The notes beneath the pieces were generated by a model. The model saw only the letters and a list, made by a program, of their open reading frames with translations. It ran no database searches and was not told where the DNA came from. This document shows positions 56,052 through 64,000 of a stretch of 64,000 nt of DNA, one piece after another. Numbering within the stretch: position 1 is the first letter of the stretch; the number at the start of each line of letters is the position of its first letter. A program made the position numbers and the translations under genes. The stretch comes from Caulobacterales bacterium (GTDB taxonomy: Bacteria; Pseudomonadota; Alphaproteobacteria; Caulobacterales; Caulobacteraceae), in the NCBI GenBank assembly GCA_017302105.1, contig JAFLCS010000004.1, forward strand, positions 1-64,000. Direction: 5' to 3'.

Positions 56052-56737
56052 TGCTCAGCCCGACCGAACTCGAGATCATCGGCCTGTCGCTCAAGGTCGC
56101 GGCGACGGCAGTACTGTTCGGACTGCCGCTGGGCATCGGCACGGCCTGGCTGCTGGCGCGCTGTGAGTTTCCAGCGCGATCTTTCGTATCCGGCCTGATC
56201 CACCTGCCGCTCGTTCTGCCACCTGTCGTGACCGGCTATGTCCTGCTGCTGCTGTTTGGACGGACCGGTCCGATCGGAGCTTGGCTGGAGTCGTTCGGCG
56301 TACGCTTTGCCTTCGACTGGACCGGTGCCGCCCTGGCGGCCGCGATCATGGGCTTCCCCCTGGTCGTGCGCTCAGTGCGGCTGGCCTTTGAAATGGCAGA
56401 TCCCGGCCTGGAACGGGCTGCAGAAACCCTTGGTGCCTCGCCAGCTACCCGGTTCTGGACCGTCTCCCTGCCACTGGCCCTTCCGGGCATCCTGGCCGGC
56501 GGTGTGCTGGCGTTCGCCAAGGCGCTCGGCGAGTTCGGAGCGACGATCACCTTCGTCTCGAACATTCCGGGCGAAACCCGGACCCTGCCCCTGGCGATCT
56601 ACAGCCTGACTCAGATGCCGGGCGGAGAAGCCGCCGCCGTCCGCCTGGTCGTGATCTCAACTGTTGTGTCGGTGCTGGCCCTGGTCGCCTCAGAGGTGCT
56701 CGTACGGCGACTGGCCATTTCGCGAGTGCGTCCATGA
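56048..56737 (+). CDS. modB: Molybdate ABC transporter permease ModB
   Basis: The 229-residue permease has five to six TM helices. The EAA loop is 'ERAAETLGASPATRFWTVSLPLALPG' (in parts, about 138-165), which docks ModC. The N-terminus 'LSLKVAATAVLFGLPLGIGTAWLLAR' is the usual ModB start. It overlaps modA and modC by 4 bases each. Confidence 0.95.
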   Translation: MMLSPTELEIIGLSLKVAATAVLFGLPLGIGTAWLLARCEFPARSFVSGLIHLPLVLPPVVTGYVLLLLFGRTGPIGAWLESFGVRFAFDWTGAALAAAIMGFPLVVRSVRLAFEMADPGLERAAETLGASPATRFWTVSLPLALPGILAGGVLAFAKALGEFGATITFVSNIPGETRTLPLAIYSLTQMPGGEAAAVRLVVISTVVSVLALVASEVLVRRLAISRVRP

Positions 56738-57795
56738 TTGAGGCCCAGGCCAGACTTGCACGCGGGCCTCTGGACCTCGCCGTCGACATTTCGCTCGCGC
56801 AGGGCGTGGCGGTTCTGTTCGGTCGCTCCGGGTCGGGCAAGACGTCGGTCGCGGACATGATTGCCGGTCTGATCCGCCCGCGCGAGGGGCGTATCCTGCT
56901 GAATGGACACCTCGTCAGCGACGTTGATGCCGGGATTCACATTCCGGCCTGGCGACGGCGGGTCGGCTATGTCTTTCAGGACGCGCGTCTGTTCCCGCAC
57001 CTCAGCGTCTCGGCCAATCTGCTTTACGGTGCCCGACGCCGCCGCCTGTCGGGCGATGGTTTCGACGAGATGGTGGCCCTGTTGGGCCTGGAGGAGCATC
57101 TGCAGAAGCGTCCCGGCGTGCTGTCCGGCGGTGAGGCCCGTCGCGTGGCCATCGGGCGGGCCCTGCTGAGCGGCCCAGACGTCCTGATCCTCGACGAGCC
57201 GCTCTCAGGCCTGGACGGCGCGCGCAGGTCGGAGGTGCTTCCGTTCCTGGATCGACTGGCGCGGTCCGGCCCACCGATCCTCTATGTCACCCACTCGGTT
57301 GAGGAGACCGCCCGACTGGCGGACGAGGTGCTTCTGGTGGCCGATGGCCAGGTCTTCAACGCCGGGCCGCCGTCCCAGGCCTTCGCCCGGCCCGAAGCGG
57401 TCGATGCGGCGGGCCTGGGCGCGCCAATCTCGGTCCTCGAGGGGCGGGCGTCGCCCGCGGTCCATGGGTCCGTGAGCCTTGTCGACCTGGGCGGAACGGA
57501 CTTCCACACGCCGCCGCTGCAAGTGGCCGCCGGAGAGCGGGTTCGGATTGTGGTGGACGCGCGTGACGTCGCCCTGGCCCTGACGGCGGCCAAGGGCGTC
57601 AGCATCCAGAACCAGCTCGCCGCCCGCGTCGAGGCAATGGTCCCGACAGCCGGCGGGTGGCTCGTTCACCTCTCGGGTCCAGGTTTCCGCCTGGCCTCAC
57701 TCGTCACCCCCCAGGCCGCCCAGGCCCTCGACCTGACCCCGGGTCTCGAGGTCGTTGCCCTGGTCAAGGCGACGGCCGCCGCGCGCTATGCCTGA
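56734..57795 (+). CDS. modC: Molybdate ABC transporter ATPase ModC
   Basis: The 353-residue ATPase has Walker A 'GRSGSGKTS' (about 30-38), signature 'LSGGEARRVAIGRAL' and Walker B 'LILDEPLSGLD'. The switch His is in 'YVTHSVEE'. A C-terminal TOBE/mop domain (about 290-350) binds oxyanion and can exert trans-inhibition. Its 3' end overlaps the convergent nnrS by 10 bases. Confidence 0.95.
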   Translation: MIEAQARLARGPLDLAVDISLAQGVAVLFGRSGSGKTSVADMIAGLIRPREGRILLNGHLVSDVDAGIHIPAWRRRVGYVFQDARLFPHLSVSANLLYGARRRRLSGDGFDEMVALLGLEEHLQKRPGVLSGGEARRVAIGRALLSGPDVLILDEPLSGLDGARRSEVLPFLDRLARSGPPILYVTHSVEETARLADEVLLVADGQVFNAGPPSQAFARPEAVDAAGLGAPISVLEGRASPAVHGSVSLVDLGGTDFHTPPLQVAAGERVRIVVDARDVALALTAAKGVSIQNQLAARVEAMVPTAGGWLVHLSGPGFRLASLVTPQAAQALDLTPGLEVVALVKATAAARYA

Positions 57796-58976
57796 CTGCG
57801 CGGGCGCGGGAGGGCCAGCATCGGCGCATAGGTGACGGCAAAGGTGACGAAAGCGGCGCACCACAGGCCTGCCGAAATGATCAGCAGTGGCTGATAGGCC
57901 TCAAGCACGAGCCCGGCCAGCACCCGCGCCGCGGCGGCGGAGTTGATCAGGATATAGATGAGCGATCCGGTCCAGCCGGCTGTCAGCGGCCGTCCCGTAT
58001 GGCCCCGTCCTGCGCGGGTCATTACCGCCAGGGTCATCACCCCGATGGCACCCGCCGTGAGGGCGTGGAGTCCGGCAGAGGCGGCCAGATGTTCGGGGGC
58101 CATGACCGAGCCACCCAACAGGATCAGACCGACCGCCAACCAGAGGTAACCGACGTGCAGGATCAATACGAGCGGCTCCGCCGTCGTCGCCCAGCCGCGC
58201 CATCGGGCCAGGCGAGCCAGGTTGAGCAGTCCGGCCACTGTCAATCCCGCACCGACCAGGCCCTGCTGCGGCAAGGCCACCCATCCCGCCAGGGCCAGCG
58301 CCGTCACACCCATGGACAAGGCGTCGAACGATCCCGTGACGGCCGGCAGCGGGCCTTCTCGCTTGAGTTGCCAGTTTCGCGTGAAGCTCGGCGTGATCCG
58401 GCCACCGATCAGGCAGATCAGCATGACCACGACGGCCAGGGCCACGCGGGTGGCAACCGGGGCCAGGCCGCCGCTCATGTAAGCCTCGACATGAAAGCCC
58501 ACATTCGCTGCAGCCAGAATGCTGACGATGATCGCCACTGGCGCATTGCGCCAGTTCTTGCCGGCCAGAATCTCGCGCCAGACCAGGCCAGCCATGGCCA
58601 GAAGGAACAGGCTGTCCACAGCACCCGGCCACATCGCGCCCGCCTGACCGGGTACCAGCGCCACTGCCGTCATCGCGATCCGACCAGCCAGCCACAGCCC
58701 GACCATCAGCATGAGCGGCGCGCCCACGACCGGCATCCTTCCGGTCCAGTTCGGCACCGCCGTCATCAGAAAGCCGACGATGACACCGCCCGCATAACCG
58801 AAGAGCATTTCATGGACGTGCCAGGACAGGCTCAGCTCACCCCCGGCCAGATAGGCATGGATCCATACGGGCACGGAGATCGCCGCCCAGATCGCCGAAA
58901 ACAGGAAGAGCGGCCTCAGGCCAATGGAGAAGAGCGCGGGGCCCCGATAGGCACGCATGGCAGTGGCGGTGTTCAT
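57786..58976 (-). CDS. nnrS: NnrS-family haem/copper membrane protein
   Basis: The 396-residue protein has about 12 TM helices and NnrS signatures: 'GLRPLFLFSAIWAA', 'WHVHEMLFGYAGGVIVGFLMTAVPNWTG' (in parts), and 'HALTAGAIGVMTLAVMTRAGRGHTGR' (in parts). NnrS relieves nitrosative stress in denitrifiers, lessening NO-driven dinitrosyl-iron formation. It fits next to the NO-type Crp/Fnr regulator and nar genes. Transcribed toward modC; 83 bases separate its start from the nrdJ stop. Confidence 0.92.
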   Translation of the reverse strand: MNTATAMRAYRGPALFSIGLRPLFLFSAIWAAISVPVWIHAYLAGGELSLSWHVHEMLFGYAGGVIVGFLMTAVPNWTGRMPVVGAPLMLMVGLWLAGRIAMTAVALVPGQAGAMWPGAVDSLFLLAMAGLVWREILAGKNWRNAPVAIIVSILAAANVGFHVEAYMSGGLAPVATRVALAVVVMLICLIGGRITPSFTRNWQLKREGPLPAVTGSFDALSMGVTALALAGWVALPQQGLVGAGLTVAGLLNLARLARWRGWATTAEPLVLILHVGYLWLAVGLILLGGSVMAPEHLAASAGLHALTAGAIGVMTLAVMTRAGRGHTGRPLTAGWTGSLIYILINSAAAARVLAGLVLEAYQPLLIISAGLWCAAFVTFAVTYAPMLALPRPRSQA

Positions 58977-59059
58977 CAGACTTCATCCTTCGCCAGGCCG
59001 GCCAGCACCGGGCCGCCTGTTCGTTCGTGTGGATCGCGCTTGATCTGCGGCGATCTCGG

Positions 59060-61297
59060 CTAGCCGCAGCGCGAATAGCCGCAACTCAGACAGGTATCGC
59101 AGCCCTCCTTGCGAAGCAGACCGGGCGTCCCGCAGTGCGGACAAGCCAGACCTGACCCGGTGGTAGCAGCTGTCTGCTCCAAGGTATCGCCGGACGATGT
59201 CGTCTCCGATCCGGCCGCCCCCAGGTTGAGGTGCCGCGCGATGACGTCGCCGATCGCAGCTGGAATGGACGGAGTATAGGCCCCCTCCATCCAGGCACCG
59301 CCCGCTGGATCAAAGACAGCCTTCAGTTCTTCGGCCACGAAGCTGACATCGCCACCGCGCCGGAACACGGCCGAGATCATGCGGGTCAGCGCCACGGTCC
59401 AGGCATAGTGCGCCATGTTCTTGGAGTTGACGAAGATCTCGAACGGGCGTGCGCCGCCGCCGGCGTCCTCGATGTCGTTGATGGTCACATAGACGGCGTG
59501 CGCATCAAGCGGCCAGCGCACCTTATAGGTTGATCCGGCCAGGCGGCGGGGGCGTGGTTCCAGCGGCGGCGGCTCGATCGCCGGGGGGCTCTCGGGAGTC
59601 GGTGCGGCGACGCTCAGCACCGATCCGGTAATGGCATTGGGCCGATAGGTCGTCAGGCCCTTGCAGCCCATCCTGAAGCCCTGGACATAGACATCGGCGA
59701 AGTCGTCGAAACTGATGTCTTCTGGGCAGTTGATGGTTTTGGAAATCGAACTGTCGACCCGCGCCTGCGCCGCCGCCTGCATTCGCAAGTGGTCCGACGG
59801 TGTCAGGGTCTGGGCGCTGACGAAGGCTTCCGGCAAGGGGGCATCGTCCCCTTTCAGCCGACGCCAGAGTGCCAGGGCGTAGTCCTCGACCGCCTCCTCG
59901 CGACGCGAGCCGTCAGGCTGAAGCACCTTGCGGACATAGTCGAAGGCAAACACCGGCTCGATTCCGGAGGAGACATTACCGGCCAGCAGCGATGTGGTTC
60001 CGGTCGGGGCGATCGACGTCAGGCAGCCATTGCGCAACCCATGCTGGCGGATGAGATCTCGGGTTTCCTCATCCAGTCGGGCCAGGTTGGGCCGATCCAG
60101 CATCGCTGGGTCATAGGCCGGACAGGCTCCCTTCTCCTCGGCGAGGAGCGCCGAGGCACGGTAGGCGGCGTGCTGGATCACATCGAGCCAGCGGCTTGTC
60201 AGCGCGACCGCCGCATCCGATCCGTATCGCACACCACAGAAGATCAATGCATCCGCCAGGCCCGTGATCCCCAGGCCGATCCGGCGTTTGGCCTTGGCCT
60301 CAGCCTCCTGCGCCGCCAATGGAAAGCGCGAGACGTCAATCACATTGTCGAGCATCCGAACGGCGGTCTGGGTCAGGTCCGTCAGCGCATCTTCGTCCAT
60401 CGCCGCCCCCGCCTCGAACGGGTCGCGGACCAGTCGAGCCAGGTTGATCGAGCCGAGCAGGCAGGCCCCGTATGGCGGCAACATCTGTTCGCCACACGGA
60501 TTGGAGGCCGAAATCACCTCACAATGAGCCAGGTTGTTGGCGGCATTGACCCGGTCGATGAAGATGACACCCGGCTCAGCCGCATCATAGGTTGATCGCA
60601 TCAGCCGCGCCCACAGGTCCGTCGCACGGACCGTCCGGTACGTCTCGCCGCCGAAGGTCAGGGGCCAGTCCGCATCCGCCTCGAGCGCCGCCATGAAGGC
60701 GTCCGGCACCAGCACCGAGACATTGAAATTGCGCAGCCGCGCCGGATCCCGCTTGGCGTCAATGAAGGCCTCGATATCCGGATGGTCGATCCGCAGACAG
60801 CCCATCATGGCCCCGCGCCGCTGGCCGGCCGACATGATGGTGCGGCACATCGAATCCCACACATCCATGAAGCTCAGCGGGCCGGACGCCTCGGCACCGA
60901 CGCCCCTCACGGCGGCCCCGGCCGGTCGCACGGTCGAGAAATCCATCCCGACGCCGCCACCTTGCTGCATGGTCACCGCCGCCTCGCGCAGGTGCTCGAA
61001 GATGCCGTTCAAATCATCGGGCACCGTCCCCATGACGAAGCAGTTGAACAGGGTCACGGCCCGGCCCGTCCCCGCCCCCGCAATGATCCGGCCTGCCGGC
61101 AGGAAGCGGTAGCCGCCCAGGGCCTCACGGAATCGCGCCCGCCACCTTGCCCGTGCCTTGGGCGTTTCCGCCTCGGCGACCGCCGCCGCGATCCGATCCC
61201 AGGTCGCGTCGACGGAATCGTCACCGCCGCCGCCGCGCGGCTTGAAGCGGTACTTTCCGTTCCAGATCTCACCTGCGAGCGGACTGTCGAATGCCAT
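59060..61297 (-). CDS. nrdJ: Adenosylcobalamin-dependent ribonucleotide reductase (class II)
   Basis: The 745-residue enzyme reduces ribonucleotides using B12, with no oxygen needed. Core motifs are 'FNCFVMGTVPD', 'GGGVGMDFSTVRP', 'NPCGEQMLPPYGACLLGSINLA' (in parts) and 'APTGTTSLLAGN'. The C-terminus has a Cys-rich ribbon 'CPHCGTPG...CDTCLSCGYSRCG', typical of NrdJ. Start ATG 61297 has AGGAGAGTTCC upstream. An FNR-like box lies 75-90 bases before it. Confidence 0.94.
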   Translation of the reverse strand: MAFDSPLAGEIWNGKYRFKPRGGGGDDSVDATWDRIAAAVAEAETPKARARWRARFREALGGYRFLPAGRIIAGAGTGRAVTLFNCFVMGTVPDDLNGIFEHLREAAVTMQQGGGVGMDFSTVRPAGAAVRGVGAEASGPLSFMDVWDSMCRTIMSAGQRRGAMMGCLRIDHPDIEAFIDAKRDPARLRNFNVSVLVPDAFMAALEADADWPLTFGGETYRTVRATDLWARLMRSTYDAAEPGVIFIDRVNAANNLAHCEVISASNPCGEQMLPPYGACLLGSINLARLVRDPFEAGAAMDEDALTDLTQTAVRMLDNVIDVSRFPLAAQEAEAKAKRRIGLGITGLADALIFCGVRYGSDAAVALTSRWLDVIQHAAYRASALLAEEKGACPAYDPAMLDRPNLARLDEETRDLIRQHGLRNGCLTSIAPTGTTSLLAGNVSSGIEPVFAFDYVRKVLQPDGSRREEAVEDYALALWRRLKGDDAPLPEAFVSAQTLTPSDHLRMQAAAQARVDSSISKTINCPEDISFDDFADVYVQGFRMGCKGLTTYRPNAITGSVLSVAAPTPESPPAIEPPPLEPRPRRLAGSTYKVRWPLDAHAVYVTINDIEDAGGGARPFEIFVNSKNMAHYAWTVALTRMISAVFRRGGDVSFVAEELKAVFDPAGGAWMEGAYTPSIPAAIGDVIARHLNLGAAGSETTSSGDTLEQTAATTGSGLACPHCGTPGLLRKEGCDTCLSCGYSRCG

Positions 61298-61373
61298 GGA
61301 ACTCTCCTGTCGAAGGACAAGGAGACTTCGCGATTCGACCGGCCGGCGGGAAGCGAACAGGCCAGTTGGGGGG

Positions 61374-61387
61374 GTGACACCAATCAA
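61374..61387 (-). promoter_or_regulatory. FNR/DNR-like box upstream of nrdJ
   Basis: On the minus strand TTGATTGGTGTCAC matches the consensus in 8 of 10 positions, with a perfect left half. Its centre is about 84 bases before the nrdJ ATG; a -41.5 spacing would leave a 42-base leader. It suggests induction of the oxygen-independent reductase with nitrate respiration. Confidence 0.5.
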
Positions 61388-61444
61388 TCCCACCCTTGAC
61401 ACCCGTCAGGTCTGCACTGGAGCGAGCGCCACGGGTGGGGCTGG

Positions 61445-61465
61445 GGTCGCCGCTTTGGGGCGACC
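61445..61465 (-). terminator. Hairpin after moeA
   Basis: Ten bases downstream of the moeA stop a 7-bp stem GGTCGCC/GGCGACC encloses a 7-base loop. There is no U-tract, so termination would be weak or Rho-assisted. It separates moeA from nrdJ. Confidence 0.45.
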
Positions 61466-61474
61466 GTGTACCGC

Positions 61475-62662
61475 TCAGAAATCCAGGATCTGGACACGAT
61501 CTCCGGGTGCCGCCTCGGGGGCCGACGCGGGGCGGCGGATGAGCACATCCGCCTTTGCCAAGGCCGCCTGCGCGCCAGAATCGCTGTTGTCGAAGCCGGC
61601 CACCCTTCCATCGACGAGGCGCGCCCGCTCAAGTGTCTCGCGCGGACCGACGGCACCGAGTGGCGTCGCCAGCGTGGCATCGCGCCAGGCCAGGGCCGCC
61701 GCCGGCCCTCGCCCGGCCAGCCCAGACAGCAGCGTGGCCAGAAACAGCCTGGCCGTCACCATGGCCGACGTCGGATTGCCCGGCAGTCCCACCACATACC
61801 GGCCCCCGGCCCGGGCCATCCAGACAGGTTTGCCCGGCTTGATCGCGACCTTGGTGAAGATCTCCTCCAGCCCGGCCGAGGCGAACATCGCTCGCGCAAA
61901 ATCGCGCTCTCCAACCGAGGCCCCGCCCGTCACAACGACGACCTCCGCATCTGCCAGAGCAGCGCCGGCCGCCGCTTCCAGTGCCGACGGCACATCGGCC
62001 ACGCGCTGGCGCCGGACCATCTGACCGCCCCAGGCATGGACCAGCCCGGCCACACCGAATGAGACGCTGTCGGGAATGGTGCCCTCAACCTCGAGCGCGC
62101 GTCCCGGCTCGACCAGTTCATCGCCGGTACTCAGGACGGTGACCCGCGGCCGCAGATAGACGCACACCCGGTCACGATCCGCCGCCGCCGCGACGACCAT
62201 CTCCCTGGGGCCGAGACGTCGCCCGGCTTGCAGAAGCTCGGCCCCTGCCTGGAAGTCCGATCCGGCAGAGCGGATATGGCGCCCGCCGGACGGTCGCTCT
62301 TCGAACACGGCCAGGCCATCCTCCGTTCGGACAATCTCCTGGATGACGACACGATCCGCGCCGTCGGGCACGGGGGCTCCGGTGAAAATACGGGCGCAGG
62401 TGCCGCGTTCGAGTGCGGCCGGGGACGCAGCACCAGCGAAGATCGTCGCCGCGATGGGCATTCGGGCCGGAACATCGGCCAGATCCACCTCACGAACCGC
62501 ATAGCCGTCCATGGCCGACAGGGCCACACGCGGGGCCTGTCCGCGGGCCGTTATCGCCTCGGCCAGAATCCGCTCTCCGGCCTGGTCGATCCCGATGACC
62601 TCCCGTCCGAGAGGACGAGCCTGCGCCGCCGTCCGCAGCAGCGCCTCTTCCAACGTGATCAC
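61475..62662 (-). CDS. moeA: Molybdopterin molybdotransferase
   Basis: The 395-residue enzyme inserts molybdenum into adenylated molybdopterin. Signature regions are 'VALSAMDGYAVR', 'FTGAPVPDGADRVV', 'LSTGDELVEPG', 'VTGGASVGERDF' and 'VGLPGNPTSAMV'. I start at GTG 62662 ('VITLEEALLR', the normal MoeA beginning, with GGAG eight bases upstream), not at the longer frame's 62740. It is separated from moaC by a plus-strand lipoprotein gene. Confidence 0.93.
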   Translation of the reverse strand: MITLEEALLRTAAQARPLGREVIGIDQAGERILAEAITARGQAPRVALSAMDGYAVREVDLADVPARMPIAATIFAGAASPAALERGTCARIFTGAPVPDGADRVVIQEIVRTEDGLAVFEERPSGGRHIRSAGSDFQAGAELLQAGRRLGPREMVVAAAADRDRVCVYLRPRVTVLSTGDELVEPGRALEVEGTIPDSVSFGVAGLVHAWGGQMVRRQRVADVPSALEAAAGAALADAEVVVVTGGASVGERDFARAMFASAGLEEIFTKVAIKPGKPVWMARAGGRYVVGLPGNPTSAMVTARLFLATLLSGLAGRGPAAALAWRDATLATPLGAVGPRETLERARLVDGRVAGFDNSDSGAQAALAKADVLIRRPASAPEAAPGDRVQILDF

Positions 62663-62877
62663 CCAGGTATCTCCAACGTCCCGCTTCGCTGCAAGATAGC
62701 GATGACCCGGTGCGTGCCGCTTGCCGTGGATCAAGGACACGGCCCAAGTTCATCATGGCGGCATCAACCATTGCAGGCGAAGGAAGATCATCGGTCGGCT
62801 TCACCATTGTCCCGAGGGTGGGCTGATCGACCGCTGGGCACGGATCCTGCCTTTGCTCCAGCCGGGATGAGGCGGCG

Positions 62878-63462
62878 ATGAAGTCAACCCCACGATCTTG
62901 TCGCCGCCTCATTCCATTAGTCGTGTCGCTCGCTGCGGGACTGGTCGTCGCCTGTTCGCCGGCATCTTCCGCAACACCGGATGTCCCCATCGACCCGGAT
63001 GTCCACGCCCCCCAGGCCGCAGCGCAAGTGCCTGTTGAGACGCTCACCCTGACCGGGGCCGACGCCAGCCGAGTGGTTCTCACACGCGACGACCTCGCAG
63101 CCCTGCCGCGCGAGCGCGTCACCTTCAGTCGCCATGAAGACACCAGCGTCTATGAAGGACCGCTCCTGCTCGATGTGCTGGCCAGGGTAGGCGTGCCGGG
63201 CAGCCCCTTGCCAAAGGATCAACAGGCGACCGCTCTGCTGATTACGGTCGCCGACGGCTATCAGGTCGTCCTGGGCCTGGCTGAGACGGACCCGGCCACG
63301 CGCGCAGACCGTATCATCGTGGCCGACACCGATGACGGCGAGCCGCTAGGACCGGATGTCGGCCCCTTCATGATCGTCGCCGAGGGAGACGCGCGCGCGG
63401 CTCGATCCGCGCGCATGGTGGTTGCCATCCAGGTGATCCCGCTGGGCGGGGCCACGAACTAG
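62878..63462 (+). CDS. Small lipoprotein with molybdopterin-domain-like fold
   Basis: The 194-residue protein has a signal peptide with lipobox-like AGLVVAC (cysteine about 26). The following domain (about 55-190) resembles the oxidoreductase molybdopterin-binding fold of sulphite-oxidase-type proteins: '[19 protein letters not shown]', '[16 protein letters not shown]', '[16 protein letters not shown]', '[10 protein letters not shown]'. The conserved cofactor cysteine of that family is not visible, so it is probably not a Moco enzyme. RBS GAGGCGGCG precedes ATG. It converges with moaC by 4 bases and is divergent from moeA. Confidence 0.65.
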   Translation: MKSTPRSCRRLIPLVVSLAAGLVVACSPASSATPDVPIDPDVHAPQAAAQVPVETLTLTGADASRVVLTRDDLAALPRERVTFSRHEDTSVYEGPLLLDVLARVGVPGSPLPKDQQATALLITVADGYQVVLGLAETDPATRADRIIVADTDDGEPLGPDVGPFMIVAEGDARAARSARMVVAIQVIPLGGATN

Positions 63463-63935
63463 GCCTCAGCGGCCCAGTCTCCGGACTTGCCGCCGGTCTT
63501 GGACAACAGTCGGATACTGCGAATGACCATGCCCTTGTCCGCCGCCTTGAGCATATCATAGAGCGTCAGACAGGCGACCGACACGGCCGTCAGCGCCTCC
63601 ATTTCCACACCGGTGATACCCGTCAGTCTCGCCTCGGCGCGGACATGAAAGCCGGATGGGTCGGACAACGGCGTGACCCGGACGGTCACGCTTTCCAGGC
63701 CCAGGGGGTGACACAGCGGAATCAGATCCGAGGTTCGTTTGGCCGCCATGACGCCTGCGATCTCGGCCGTCGCCATGACGGTCCCCTTGGGGGCCTCGCC
63801 GGCCAGGACCAGGGCCACGGTTTCAGGCGCACAATCCACCTGGCCCTCGGCCACGGCGGTGCGCCGGGTGGCGGCCTTGGCGCCGACATCCACCATACGG
63901 ACGCGGCCTTCCGTATCGAGGTGCGTCAGGCTCAT
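63459..63935 (-). CDS. moaC: Cyclic pyranopterin monophosphate synthase
   Basis: The 158-residue enzyme acts after MoaA to make cPMP. Family motifs are '[18 protein letters not shown]', '[12 protein letters not shown]', and '[24 protein letters not shown]' (in parts) with the catalytic Lys-Asp region 'DKGM'. I start at ATG 63935; the GAGGG upstream is 8 bases away. The frame continues to the right window edge but only as non-family sequence. Confidence 0.93.
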   Translation of the reverse strand: MSLTHLDTEGRVRMVDVGAKAATRRTAVAEGQVDCAPETVALVLAGEAPKGTVMATAEIAGVMAAKRTSDLIPLCHPLGLESVTVRVTPLSDPSGFHVRAEARLTGITGVEMEALTAVSVACLTLYDMLKAADKGMVIRSIRLLSKTGGKSGDWAAEA

Positions 63936-64000
63936 GGGCATATCCCTCTGTAACGCGGGATCTGGCCGACCAGCGAACACGGCCGGAACCGGCTGTCGAG

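Noticed and set aside
58977..59059. Possible FNR site before nnrS
   Set aside because: Best match is an ATCAA half-site with a poor partner; not better than chance.
61403..61413. B12-box-like AGACCTGACGG upstream of nrdJ (minus strand)
   Set aside because: Only this fragment resembles a cobalamin riboswitch; the remaining core is absent and the gap of 177 bases is too short for a whole element.
63932..64000. Possible 3' end of a gene upstream of moaC (TGA overlapping the moaC ATG)
   Set aside because: Only about 22 codons are visible at the window edge and they match nothing I recognise.

Overview
The window is a GC-rich alphaproteobacterial chromosome segment. Gene content and order (rpmH-rnpA-yidC-engB, argB next to dapD and dapE, coq7, cobT, ppiD-trpE, a class II ribonucleotide reductase) and REP-type palindromes point to the Caulobacteraceae, most likely a Brevundimonas-like, nitrate-respiring strain. 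The genus call is inference; no rRNA gene is present to settle it.

From 1 to about 31.7 kb the content is core housekeeping in short overlapping operons. It includes exoD, dsbB-coq7, a phytase-like esterase lipoprotein, cobT, accA, a YidB protein, dapE, a cupin-MFS pair, and the minus-strand run rpmH-rnpA / yidC-engB / LLM oxidoreductase / argB-nucleotidase-dapD. After that come a fused SerB-like/SerA protein, a membrane SDR, hslO, a phosphatase-pabB pair whose second gene appears to start at CTG, a winged-helix regulator with its membrane partner, the unlabelled 4.5S/SRP RNA gene, a hybrid histidine kinase, nudC, and ppiD-trpE.

From about 32 kb to the right edge the window is dominated by low-oxygen and nitrate respiration. 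One uninterrupted minus-strand series from 52.9 to 33.0 kb reads narK (double NarK)-narG-narH-narJ-narI-PPIase-porin-hemerythrin-mobA-ccoN-ccoO-ccoQ-ccoP-small membrane protein-DUF2189-ccoI-ccoS. To its right lie a Crp/Fnr regulator without FNR-type cysteines, moaA preceded by a molybdenum-cofactor riboswitch, modABC, nnrS, the oxygen-independent nrdJ, moeA, a small molybdopterin-fold-like lipoprotein and moaC. Substrate entry, molybdate import, cofactor synthesis and guanylation, the enzyme, the high-affinity oxidase, NO defence and anaerobic dNTP supply are therefore co-located.

FNR/DNR-type boxes (TTGAT-N4-ATCAA) tie these genes together. A perfect copy sits between moaA and modA, near-perfect copies precede narK and the regulator gene, and a weaker one precedes nrdJ. 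The encoded regulator has the matching E-x-x-S-R recognition helix. trpE is not followed by trpG/D/C, and the respiratory block starts soon after it, so the block may be an insertion or rearrangement. No tRNA, rRNA, CRISPR array, transposase or integrase was recognised.
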